From positions 1 through 64,000 of the forward strand of contig CAMFGY010000013.1 of the NCBI GenBank assembly GCA_945952065.1: a stretch of 64,000 bases of DNA, read 5' to 3'. Source of the stretch: an uncultured Burkholderiales bacterium (lineage in GTDB: Bacteria > Pseudomonadota > Gammaproteobacteria > Burkholderiales > Burkholderiaceae_C). Below are positions 55,228-64,000 of the stretch, in pieces (within the stretch, counting starts at the first letter, position 1; each line of letters begins with the position of its first letter). The notes under the pieces were generated by a model. That model worked only from the letters and a program-made list of their open reading frames with translations, was not told the origin of the DNA and did no database searches. The position numbers were made by a program, and so were the translations under genes.

Positions 55228-56046
55228 ATGGACAAGCTGATCATCACCGCCGCCCTGACCGGCGCCGAAGTCACCCGCGAGCAGCAACCCGCGTTGCCGA
55301 TCACGCCGGACGAGATCGCTGAGGCCGCCGCCGAGTGCGCGCGAGCCGGGGCCTCCATCGTTCATGTGCATGGGCGCCTGGCCGACGGCAGCTCCACGCA
55401 AGACAAAGAGGTCTACCGTCAGATCATCGAGAAGACCCGGGCGCTTTGCGATGTGATCGTGCAGGTCTCCACCGGCGGTGCGGTCGGCATGACGCCGCAA
55501 GAGCGGCTGGCCCCGGTCACGCTCCAACCCGAGATGGCCACGCTGTCCATGGGCACGGTCAACTTCGGCGGCGATGTGTTCATGAATCACCCGGCCGATA
55601 TGGAAGTCTTCGCCGCGGCCATGCAGGAACACGGCGTCAAGCCCGAGTTCGAAATCTTCGACAGCGGCATGCTGACGACAACATTGCGTTGGCTCAAAAA
55701 AGGCATCGTCCAAGGCCCGCTGCACTTTGACTTTGTGCTGGGCATTCCGGGCGGCATGGCGGGCACGCCCGAAGCCCTGATGTATCTGCGCTCCCAACTG
55801 CCCGAAGGCAGCAGCTGGACGGTGGCCGGCATCGGCGCCGCGCAACTGCCGCTGGGCGCCTTGGCCATTGTGCTGGGCGGCCATGTGCGCGTCGGCTTTG
55901 AAGACAATATCTATTTCCGCAAGGGCGAGTTGGCGCGCAGCAATGCGCAGTTGGTGGAGCGCATGGCCCACATCGCCCGCCAAATGGACCGCGCCGTGGC
56001 CACGCCCGACGAGGCTCGCGCCCTGCTGGGCATCCGCCCGCGCTGA
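55228..56046 (+). CDS. kce: 3-keto-5-aminohexanoate cleavage enzyme
   Basis: BKACE-family Zn enzyme of 272 aa that condenses 5-amino-3-oxohexanoate with acetyl-CoA to give 3-aminobutyryl-CoA and acetoacetate. It shows LIITAALTGAEVTREQQP, zinc-binding His pair in SIVHVHGRLADGS, QVSTGGAVGMTPQERLAPV, FEIFDSGMLTTTLRW and GGHVRVGFEDNIYFRKGELA. ATG at 55228. It completes the pathway to acetoacetate and crotonyl-CoA together with kal. Last gene of the cluster; no terminator is obvious before the convergent ferredoxin. Confidence 0.93.
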   Translation: MDKLIITAALTGAEVTREQQPALPITPDEIAEAAAECARAGASIVHVHGRLADGSSTQDKEVYRQIIEKTRALCDVIVQVSTGGAVGMTPQERLAPVTLQPEMATLSMGTVNFGGDVFMNHPADMEVFAAAMQEHGVKPEFEIFDSGMLTTTLRWLKKGIVQGPLHFDFVLGIPGGMAGTPEALMYLRSQLPEGSSWTVAGIGAAQLPLGALAIVLGGHVRVGFEDNIYFRKGELARSNAQLVERMAHIARQMDRAVATPDEARALLGIRPR

Positions 56047-56068
56047 AGAACCCGCAGAACGACTGCGC

Positions 56069-56561
<493 letters not shown>

Positions 56562-56562
56562 C

Positions 56563-57087
56563 TCAAGCCCCTCCGCTGCTCTGCGCTTGCAAACGCTGCT
56601 TCAAGCGTTCCAGCACCAAAGGTGACACAAACTTAGAAACATCGCCGCCCAAGGTGGCAATTTCCCGCACAAAAGTGCTGGAAATGAATTGATATTGGTC
56701 CGAGGGGGTCAGAAACACCGTTTCAGCCTCGGGCATCAGTTGGCGGTTCATGCCGGCCATTTGGAACTCGTATTCAAAGTCGCTGACGGCGCGCAGGCCA
56801 CGCACCAGCACCGTGCCCTGATGTTCGGCCACAAAATTGCGCAGCAAGCCCTCAAATGGCAGCACTTCCACATTGGGGTATTGGGTCGCCAGCGCGCGCG
56901 CCATCTCCAGCCGCTCGGCAATGCTGAACATGGTCTTTTTGTGATGGCCCGCCGCCACGGCAATGATCAAACGCCCAAACAAACGGCTGGCGCGGCGCAT
57001 CAGGTCTTCATGCCCCAGCGTCATCGGGTCAAAAGTGCCGGGGTAGACGGCGGTCAAAACAGGGGTGGAGCTCACACGCAGGCCCAT
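56563..57087 (-). CDS. coaD: Phosphopantetheine adenylyltransferase
   Basis: Coenzyme A biosynthesis enzyme of 174 aa. It has the nucleotidyltransferase motif [54 protein letters not shown] and [17 protein letters not shown]. The ATG at 57085-57087 is preferred; the segment before the first strand ([10 protein letters not shown]) is slightly longer than usual. In related bacteria coaD follows rsmD; here rsmD is 5.6 kb upstream, with two kinase genes in between. Confidence 0.96.
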   Translation of the reverse strand: MGLRVSSTPVLTAVYPGTFDPMTLGHEDLMRRASRLFGRLIIAVAAGHHKKTMFSIAERLEMARALATQYPNVEVLPFEGLLRNFVAEHQGTVLVRGLRAVSDFEYEFQMAGMNRQLMPEAETVFLTPSDQYQFISSTFVREIATLGGDVSKFVSPLVLERLKQRLQAQSSGGA

Positions 57088-57310
57088 CGAAGGTTTGCAA
57101 CAGAAGCCGCGATTATCCCAGCTTGCCTTGCGGGAGCGGGCGCACCCCCACCTCCACCCCCACGCGCAGACAGGCGCGCGGGCTGACCCAGGCTTGTGAA
57201 AAAGGGCCACAAACCAAGCACCCCGGGTTATCGAGCACTCAATTTGCGCACAAAACCGCCGCTACCCTCCGTTGAGCTGCTAAGTTATTGCAGCCCCGTC
57301 TAAAAAATGA

Positions 57311-57326
57311 GCTCCATTCGTGGAGC
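57311..57326 (+). other. Hairpin in the leader of the first hybrid kinase
   Basis: GCTCCA/TGGAGC with a TTCG loop, about 60 bp before the ATG at 57387. It is not followed by a T run, so it is not a terminator; it may affect mRNA stability. Confidence 0.35.
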
Positions 57327-57386
57327 AGGGAAGCGTGCGCGGCACTTCCGCCTTTGGTGCAGCGCATAAAAAAGCAAGGAACCATC

Positions 57387-59996
57387 ATGGTGAATGACTT
57401 GGCCCCCGTCAGCAGCACGCGCAGACGGTGCTGGACGGTCGCTCTATTTTGCTGGGCATGCCTTGCGGGGCTTTTTTCTCTGAACGCCAGCGCCGCGCCC
57501 GAGCCGCCGCCCGGGTTCATTGATCAGGAGTGGCGGGATCGGGTCGTGATGGGCTACTACGCGGACAGTATGCGAGATGCCGCTCAATCCCAAAAGCGAG
57601 CCGCCCAGGCAGTGCAAGAAGCCAAGCTGAACGGTGCACTTCGGGGGAAGCTCCGTGCCACCTCGTACTCTTTTTTTGCGGCCAGCGCAAAGCCCGATGA
57701 CTGCAAAGTCATTGATGAACAACTCAGGCTCGCCAAATCAGGCGGGGAGCAAACCCTGCGTGAACTGTTTGATCTCTCAATCTCCGCCCGAAATTCACAA
57801 CGCCCCCTTTGCGCTACAGAACTGCCGATCGAAGAAATAACTGCCTTGGCAAGACGTTTGGGCGATCCTGCCCGCATGTACTTCGTTTTAGAAGCGAAAG
57901 CCGCAGATCTCGAGCGAGAAAACCGAGACAACGAAGCGCTGTCGCTTCGAACCGCACAAATGGACTATGCAATTGCAGACTTTCAGGCCGTCGTCTCGCT
58001 GATTTATGTCATCAACGATCAAATTGTTACAAACCCAAAAAACAACAAGGCCAAAGAATTCATCGATGTAGCGTTTCGCCGACTTGGCAATGCAAACTTT
58101 CCTTTGTTGCGCCGCTATTTGAATGAGTTCGCTTTCGAGGCAGAGTTGGCGGCAGGGAATTTGCCCGCTGCTTTAGTGAAAGCAAAAGCGGTAGAGGCCT
58201 CCCTCAGTGAGATAAAAACCATCACACCCACTATCGCCATTACCTACTCCACTTTGGCAGAAGCACTGACCCAAGGTGGACGCCCCAAAGAGGCATTGGC
58301 GCTATTGAAAAAAATACCCGACAGCATCGATGGCGCGTCAAACTTTGAGCTCAGGTATGCCATGGCAAAAACGCTGCTCTATGTGTACACCGCCATCGGT
58401 ACCGAAGAGACCCGACAAAAGGGCCTACTGGAAGTTCAAAAGCTAACGAAGTTGCTAGCCGACCCTGACATTGGGATACCCCGGCGCGCACTGGCAAGCT
58501 ACGAAATGATTGCCGCTTTCCACGAGAAGTTTGGCGACACCAAAGCCGCCCTGATTGCGCTCAAGCAAGCCAATGGGGCACGTGAGGAGAAAGAAAGGCT
58601 TGTCAACGAAAAAGCGCGCATCGAGCTCCAAGAAAAACTCAACCTCGCTGCCAAAGAACAAGAAAACACCCGCCTGAAAGCCGAAGCCGAAGTGCAGGCG
58701 GCGACGCAACGCGGCTGGATCAGCGCCTTTGTCGCCGCCGCCCTGGGTGTGGTGGGTGCGGGCTCCGCTTTGGCGGTCGCCGTGCGGCGTGGCCGCAAGC
58801 TGGCCAAGGTTTCTAACGAACTCGCCCAGCGCAACAGCGAGTTGGAAGAGCGCAGCGCCACGCGCATCCGGCTCTTGGCCGCCGCTTGCCACGACTTGCG
58901 CCAACCTGCCCATGCCTTGGGCATGTTGGCCGAGTTGGGCAGCGATGCGCAGCGCGAGCCCTCGCGCTTCAAGGCTTGGCTGCAGAGCGTGAAACGCAGT
59001 GCGGCTTCGCTGGGCGAGATGCTCGATGAGCTGATGGACTTGGGGCGGCTTGACGGCGGGCACTACACACCGCAGCTCAGCGAGGTGTCGCTGGCCGAGT
59101 TGATGCGTGAGGTCATGCTGAACTTCGAAGGTCTGGCCCATCGAAAAGGGCTGGCGCTGGACGTCTCTTCTGCCGAAAGCAGGGTCGTCTCAGACCGCCA
59201 TCTGCTGCGCCGCATCGTCTTCAACCTGGTCTCCAACGCCATCAAATACACCGACACCGGCTTTGTGCGCGTGCGCCTCAGCCCTCAAGCGGATGGCAAG
59301 AACCTGCTGCTCACGGTGCAAGACAGCGGCCCCGGCATTCCGCAAGACAAGCTCAGCGAAGTGTTCCGAGACTATGTGCGCCTCAACCCCAGCAAAGCAG
59401 CCGAAGGCTTGGGCATTGGCCTGTCCATCGTGCGCCGCGCCGCCGGGTTGCTGGGGCATGAACTTCATCTCGAATCGCCCCCAGGTGCTGGCACCTTGGT
59501 GAGCTTGCAATTGCCGCTCAGTTCCGCGCCGGCGCGAGCCTCTGCCGAGGAGGTACCTCGTGAAGCTGAGCCCACGGCCGCGCAAGGCGTGCTGGCTTTG
59601 ATGGAAGACGATGCGGATGTGCGCGAGGCCATGAGCGCCTTGCTGATGCGCTGGGGCTATACGGTGCGGGCAGGCCTCAACGCGGCGAGCGTGCTGGCTC
59701 TATTGCAAGAAAGCCAGCTGCAGCCCGACTTGATCATCACCGACATGCACCTGGGCGGCCACAACGGTTTGGATGAGGTGGCACAACTGCGCCAAGCCCT
59801 GCAGGCTCCTGCTCTGCCCGCCCTGCTGGTGACCGGCGATGTGGACGCTGCCATCGCCACGCAAGCCGCGCAAGCCCAGGTCTTTGTCGCCAACAAGCCC
59901 TTGGCCCCGCGCCGGCTCTCAGCCCTGGTCACTCAACTCTTGGCGGCCAAGCCGCAAGCGCAGCGCCCGGTTGAAGCGCTGCAGTGCATGACTTAG
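57387..59996 (+). CDS. Hybrid sensor histidine kinase with periplasmic helical sensor and receiver (copy 1)
   Basis: Protein of 869 aa; ATG at 57387 has an AAGGA site. A signal/anchor helix (CWTVALFCWACLAGLFSLNA) leads to a ~400-residue helical, TPR-like sensor region. A coiled coil and one membrane helix follow (WISAFVAAALGVVGAGSALA). The HisKA domain has His in CHDLRQPAHALGML. ATPase motifs are VSNAIKYTDTG, VQDSGPGIPQD and GLGIGLSIVRRA. The C-terminal receiver has LMEDDADV, phosphoacceptor LIITDMHLGG and lysine FVANKPL. The sensor half is more AT-rich than the kinase half. It is a tandem paralogue of the next gene; ligand and output are unknown. Confidence 0.9.
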   Translation: MVNDLAPVSSTRRRCWTVALFCWACLAGLFSLNASAAPEPPPGFIDQEWRDRVVMGYYADSMRDAAQSQKRAAQAVQEAKLNGALRGKLRATSYSFFAASAKPDDCKVIDEQLRLAKSGGEQTLRELFDLSISARNSQRPLCATELPIEEITALARRLGDPARMYFVLEAKAADLERENRDNEALSLRTAQMDYAIADFQAVVSLIYVINDQIVTNPKNNKAKEFIDVAFRRLGNANFPLLRRYLNEFAFEAELAAGNLPAALVKAKAVEASLSEIKTITPTIAITYSTLAEALTQGGRPKEALALLKKIPDSIDGASNFELRYAMAKTLLYVYTAIGTEETRQKGLLEVQKLTKLLADPDIGIPRRALASYEMIAAFHEKFGDTKAALIALKQANGAREEKERLVNEKARIELQEKLNLAAKEQENTRLKAEAEVQAATQRGWISAFVAAALGVVGAGSALAVAVRRGRKLAKVSNELAQRNSELEERSATRIRLLAAACHDLRQPAHALGMLAELGSDAQREPSRFKAWLQSVKRSAASLGEMLDELMDLGRLDGGHYTPQLSEVSLAELMREVMLNFEGLAHRKGLALDVSSAESRVVSDRHLLRRIVFNLVSNAIKYTDTGFVRVRLSPQADGKNLLLTVQDSGPGIPQDKLSEVFRDYVRLNPSKAAEGLGIGLSIVRRAAGLLGHELHLESPPGAGTLVSLQLPLSSAPARASAEEVPREAEPTAAQGVLALMEDDADVREAMSALLMRWGYTVRAGLNAASVLALLQESQLQPDLIITDMHLGGHNGLDEVAQLRQALQAPALPALLVTGDVDAAIATQAAQAQVFVANKPLAPRRLSALVTQLLAAKPQAQRPVEALQCMT

Positions 59997-60069
59997 CCCA
60001 TGCGCGGCGCAGCCCCCGGTCTTTGCGGCGAGGCAAAATCTGCAGGCCACCTGAGGATAAGGATCGCCC

Positions 60070-62670
60070 TTGAGCCAACCCAGCCAACACTCAAGCCCGC
60101 CCATGGCCTGGAAATGCGGGCTCCGCCTGCTGTCATGGTTTTTCTGCTTGCTTCCTCTTGCGGTCGTCGCCGCACCAGCAGCGTCCCCGAGCAGCATTGA
60201 CCGCGAGTGGCGAGACCGCGTGGTGCTGGGCTACTACGCAGACGGCCAACGCAACCAAAAGCTGGCCGACCAAAAAGCAAGAGCCGCGGTCAAGGCCGCC
60301 AATGCCAGTGGCGATATTCGAGCCAAGCTGCGTTCCGCCATCCAGTTGTTTTCATCATCGGATGCCTGGAACGATGAGTGCCGGTGGGTCGATGAGTACC
60401 TCACGCTCGCCAAATCTGGCGGTGAGCCGTACTTGCAAGAACTGTTCGATATCTCGGTTCGCGCCAGAAACAAAACGCGCCCGCTTTGCGCAAGCGAGCT
60501 GTCGGGCGAAGAGCTCGAGGCGCTGGCGGCACGTTTGGGTGACCCTGCGCGCAAATACTATGTGCTGGATGCCCAAGCACGAGATGCAGGACGCGAGGGC
60601 CGATTCAATGACGCCTTGGCTTTGCAAACGGCGCAGTTGGCCTACACGATTGACGAGTTTCAAGCCGTCGCTGCCATGTTCGAGATGGTGGACAACGAGT
60701 TGGTCACCCACCCCAAGGGTGAAAGAGCAACCCAGTTGCTGAAGTCGGCGTTCGATCGCCTGGGCGATCTGCCCTACCCCAGCCTTCGCGCGGGCCTTCT
60801 GTACCTGGCCTTCAATATGGAGATCAAGGCTGAGAACATCGACGCCGCCTTGGCAAGATTCCAAGAATTTCAAGCGGCGACGCCCTATCTGGCCTCGGAC
60901 TCCGGCTATATCGCACATGCCAGTTTGGTGATGTCTGAGGCGCTGAACAGATTGCATCGTCCCCTAGAAGCCCTGGCGGTGATCGAAAAAATACCGAGCA
61001 GCAGCTTGACGGGCAGTGAAATGAAATACGGCCGCGCCCGAGCCGTGCTGAGAAGCTATATCGAATTGGGCACGCAAGACGCGCACGAGAAGGGCCTGAG
61101 GGAGATCAAGCAACTCAAAGAACTGCTGGCGGACCCAAGCTTCGCCGACCCTCGACGCGCCTACAACAGCCACCTCACGATCGCAGCTTTCCACCGCAAG
61201 TTTGGCGATTACAAGGCGGCGCTGGATGCTCGCGATGATGCCGACAAGGCTCGCGAGGAGCGGCAAAAACTGGCCAACGACAAGGTGCGCGTCGAGTTCC
61301 AAGAAAAACTCAATCTCGCCGTCAAGGAACAAGAAAACTCTCGCTTGAAAGCCCAGACCGAGCTTCAAGCCGCGACCCAGCGTGGCTGGATCAGCGCTTT
61401 TGCGGCCGCAGCCCTGGGCGTGGCGGGCGCAGGGGCCGCCTTGGTGGTGGCCGTGCGACGGGGGCGACGGCTGGCCAAGGTTTCTGCGCAATTGGCGCAG
61501 CGCAATGGCGAGTTGGAAGAGCGCAGCGCCTCACGCATCCGCTTGCTGGCCGCTGCCTGCCATGATCTGCGCCAACCCGCCCATGCCTTGGGCATGCTGG
61601 CCGAAATGGGCGCCGAAGCGCAGCGCGAGCCCAAGCGATTTGCGACATGGCTGCATGGCGTGCAGCGCAGTGCAGCCTCCCTGGGAGAGATGCTCGATGA
61701 GTTGATGGACTTGGGCCGGCTCGACAGCGGCCATTACAAGCCGCAGCTCAGCGCTGTGTCGCTGGCCGAGCTGATGCACGATGTGATGCTGCACTTTGGC
61801 GCCTTGGCCCGACGCAAGGGCCTGAGCCTGGAAGTCCCACCGGCCGACGGCCATGTGCTCTCAGACCGCCACCTGCTTCGGCGCATCGTGTTCAATCTGG
61901 TCTCCAATGCGATCAAGTACACCGACACGGGGACCGTCTGCGTGCAAACGCATCTGGAGCCGGACGGGCAAAGCCTGACATTGAAGGTTCAAGACAGCGG
62001 CCCCGGCATCCCTGCCGACAAGCTCGACGAGGTCTTCCGCGACTACGTCCGGCTCAACCCGAGCAAGGCGGCCGAAGGCTTGGGCATCGGCTTGTCCATC
62101 GTGCGTCGCGCCAGCGACTTGCTCGGCCATGCGCTGAAGCTGGACTCTCAACCCGGTCAAGGCACCACGGTGAGCCTGCAACTGCCCCTGAGTCTTTCTC
62201 GGACAGTGGCCCCAGCGGGCGCACCCCAAGCACAGCGCCTCGACCCCGCACAAGGCGTTTTGGCCTTGATGGAAGATGAAGCCGATGTGCGCGAGGCCAT
62301 GGTTGAATTGCTGAAGAGCTGGGGCTACACCGTGCGAGCCGCCAGCGATGCCCATGGACTGCTCACACTATTGCAAGAAAGCCAGCTGCAGCCCGACTTG
62401 ATCATCACCGACATGCACCTGGGCGGCCACAACGGTTTGGATGAGGTGGCACAACTGCGCCAAGCCCTGCAGGCTCCTGCTCTGCCCGCCCTGCTGGTGA
62501 CCGGCGATGTGGACGCTGCCATCGCCACGCAAGCCGCGCAAGCCCAGGTCTTTGTCGCCAACAAGCCCTTGGCCCCGCGCCGCTTGTCAGCCCTGGTCTC
62601 GCAACTCTTGAGCGCCAAGGCTGAGGCGCCCTCTGTGTCCGAGAAAGGGCAGACGGCTCACTCGCTCTGA
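60070..62670 (+). CDS. Hybrid sensor histidine kinase with periplasmic helical sensor and receiver (copy 2)
   Basis: Protein of 866 aa with the same architecture as the preceding gene: signal segment (LRLLSWFFCLLPLAVVAA), helical sensor beginning DREWRDRVVLGYYADGQ, membrane helix near residue 440, HisKA CHDLRQPAHALGML, ATPase GLGIGLSIVRRA, receiver LIITDMHLGG. TTG at 60070 is chosen because AAGGAT lies 7 bp upstream, while ATG 60103 has no ribosome site. The receiver shares 215 bp of identical DNA with copy 1 although flanks differ. Its end overlaps rsmD (opposite strand) by 13 bp. Confidence 0.88.
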   Translation: MSQPSQHSSPPMAWKCGLRLLSWFFCLLPLAVVAAPAASPSSIDREWRDRVVLGYYADGQRNQKLADQKARAAVKAANASGDIRAKLRSAIQLFSSSDAWNDECRWVDEYLTLAKSGGEPYLQELFDISVRARNKTRPLCASELSGEELEALAARLGDPARKYYVLDAQARDAGREGRFNDALALQTAQLAYTIDEFQAVAAMFEMVDNELVTHPKGERATQLLKSAFDRLGDLPYPSLRAGLLYLAFNMEIKAENIDAALARFQEFQAATPYLASDSGYIAHASLVMSEALNRLHRPLEALAVIEKIPSSSLTGSEMKYGRARAVLRSYIELGTQDAHEKGLREIKQLKELLADPSFADPRRAYNSHLTIAAFHRKFGDYKAALDARDDADKAREERQKLANDKVRVEFQEKLNLAVKEQENSRLKAQTELQAATQRGWISAFAAAALGVAGAGAALVVAVRRGRRLAKVSAQLAQRNGELEERSASRIRLLAAACHDLRQPAHALGMLAEMGAEAQREPKRFATWLHGVQRSAASLGEMLDELMDLGRLDSGHYKPQLSAVSLAELMHDVMLHFGALARRKGLSLEVPPADGHVLSDRHLLRRIVFNLVSNAIKYTDTGTVCVQTHLEPDGQSLTLKVQDSGPGIPADKLDEVFRDYVRLNPSKAAEGLGIGLSIVRRASDLLGHALKLDSQPGQGTTVSLQLPLSLSRTVAPAGAPQAQRLDPAQGVLALMEDEADVREAMVELLKSWGYTVRAASDAHGLLTLLQESQLQPDLIITDMHLGGHNGLDEVAQLRQALQAPALPALLVTGDVDAAIATQAAQAQVFVANKPLAPRRLSALVSQLLSAKAEAPSVSEKGQTAHSL

Positions 62671-63284
62671 CGCAGCAGCTGGAAATGCACCGCCCCGGCG
62701 CGCCCGGAACGCCAGGGCGCCAGCCCCAGTTCAGCGGGAGGATCGATCAACTCGGGCGCTTCCAGATAGACAAAGCCACCCGGCGCCAACAGCGGTGCGG
62801 CTGCGCGCAAAGCGGGCAAAAACAAGTCTTGCTGAAACGGCGGGTCCAGCAAGATCAGTTCAAAGCGAGCCGGTGCCGAGCACCCCATCCAGCTGAGCGC
62901 ATCGCTGCATTCCACACGCAGATGGGCGGCCTTCAAGCGCTCGCGGCTGCTGTTGAGGCTGCGCGCCAGCTCGGCATCGCGCTCCAACAGCAAGACCTCG
63001 GCAGCGCCGCGCGAAGCGGCCTCAAAGCCCAGCGCGCCGCTGCCGGCAAAGGCGTCCAGCACGCGCCAACCGTCCAGATCTTGGCCCAGCCAGTTGAACA
63101 GGGTTTCGCGCACCCGGTCCGGCGTAGGGCGCAACCCGGGCTTGTCGGCCACCGGCAGCTTGGAGCGCTTCCATTGCCCGCCGATGATGCGCACCTCGCG
63201 TGCCGCCAAGCGCGGGCCGCCCGCAGCTTTTTGAGTTTGAGCGGCGACGGCCTTGGCTGCAGCGCTGGAGCGGGGTCGGTTCAT
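62658..63284 (-). CDS. rsmD: 16S rRNA (guanine966-N2)-methyltransferase RsmD
   Basis: Methyltransferase of 208 aa. It has VRIIGGQWKRSKLPV, LRPTPDRVRETLFNWLG, the SAM loop VLDAFAGSGALGFEAASRGA and the catalytic LILLDPPF. ATG 63282-63284 is preferred over a TTG two codons earlier. It starts 2 bp after the hisF stop. The N-terminus is Ala/Lys-rich and probably disordered. Confidence 0.95.
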   Translation of the reverse strand: MNRPRSSAAAKAVAAQTQKAAGGPRLAAREVRIIGGQWKRSKLPVADKPGLRPTPDRVRETLFNWLGQDLDGWRVLDAFAGSGALGFEAASRGAAEVLLLERDAELARSLNSSRERLKAAHLRVECSDALSWMGCSAPARFELILLDPPFQQDLFLPALRAAAPLLAPGGFVYLEAPELIDPPAELGLAPWRSGRAGAVHFQLLRQSE

Positions 63285-63286
63285 GT

Positions 63287-64000
<714 letters not shown>

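Overview
The window is high-GC chromosomal DNA from a betaproteobacterium, most likely a Burkholderiales of the Rubrivivax/Leptothrix/Roseateles type. This is judged from gene order (mutM–TPR–lolB–ispE–tRNA-Gln–prs–rplY–pth; hrcA/nadK–recN; ypjD/ffh), from protein similarity to known families and from dispersed intergenic repeats. No database search was possible.

Layout. 1–974: 5' part of nrdA (reverse strand) with a promoter overlapping two NrdR-type boxes exactly 31 bp apart. 1641–5537: PP0621-like protein, pilS, pilR (type IV pilus two-component system). 5582–9289: ypjD-like ccsA protein, and ffh and ftsY (both SRP GTPases) convergent on a shared terminator. 9561–10457: ornithine cyclodeaminase/pyrroline-2-carboxylate reductase family gene. 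10517–16107: accessory island between two tRNA genes that both carry a CAU anticodon (tRNA-Met and the tRNA-Ile2 type). It holds a retron (ncRNA plus a reverse transcriptase fused to a trypsin-like protease), a convergent two-gene unit (DUF1828-like protein plus an unknown His/Cys protein), a GC-rich stretch with an oriT-like motif, a MobC/replication-relaxation-like gene and a possible integrase tail. 16176–30044: housekeeping genes hrcA, nadK, recN, rapZ, mutY, mutM, a TPR protein, lolB, ispE, tRNA-Gln, prs, rplY, pth.

30056–47363: a cobalamin locus. A B12 riboswitch precedes btuB, cobU, btuF, btuC, btuD, cbiA, cobO, cbiB, cobD, cbiP, a BtuF-like protein with no signal peptide, and cobT. 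A response regulator (REC–DUF3369–HD-GYP) and a GAF histidine kinase then separate these genes from cobS and the CobC-type phosphatase. The genes cover corrinoid uptake, a,c-diamide formation, adenosylation and nucleotide-loop assembly; no corrin-ring genes are in the window. 48325–56046: an Lrp-family regulator divergent from a lysine degradation cluster (kamA, kdd, kamB-like, kamD, kamE, kal, kce). KamDE needs adenosylcobalamin, so the neighbouring B12 genes supply a cofactor the pathway consumes.

56069–64000: ferredoxin, coaD, rsmD and hisF on the reverse strand. The usual rsmD–coaD neighbourhood is split by two tandem paralogous hybrid histidine kinases on the forward strand that share a 215-bp identical block, and the ferredoxin start lies in a 119-bp tandem repeat.

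The strongest candidate for an unusual system is the retron at about 10.84–12.75 kb: NAxxH, YADD and VTG motifs in the RT, an 11-bp a1/a2 pairing flanking a structured 128-nt leader, and a C-terminal His-Asp-Ser protease domain as the likely effector.
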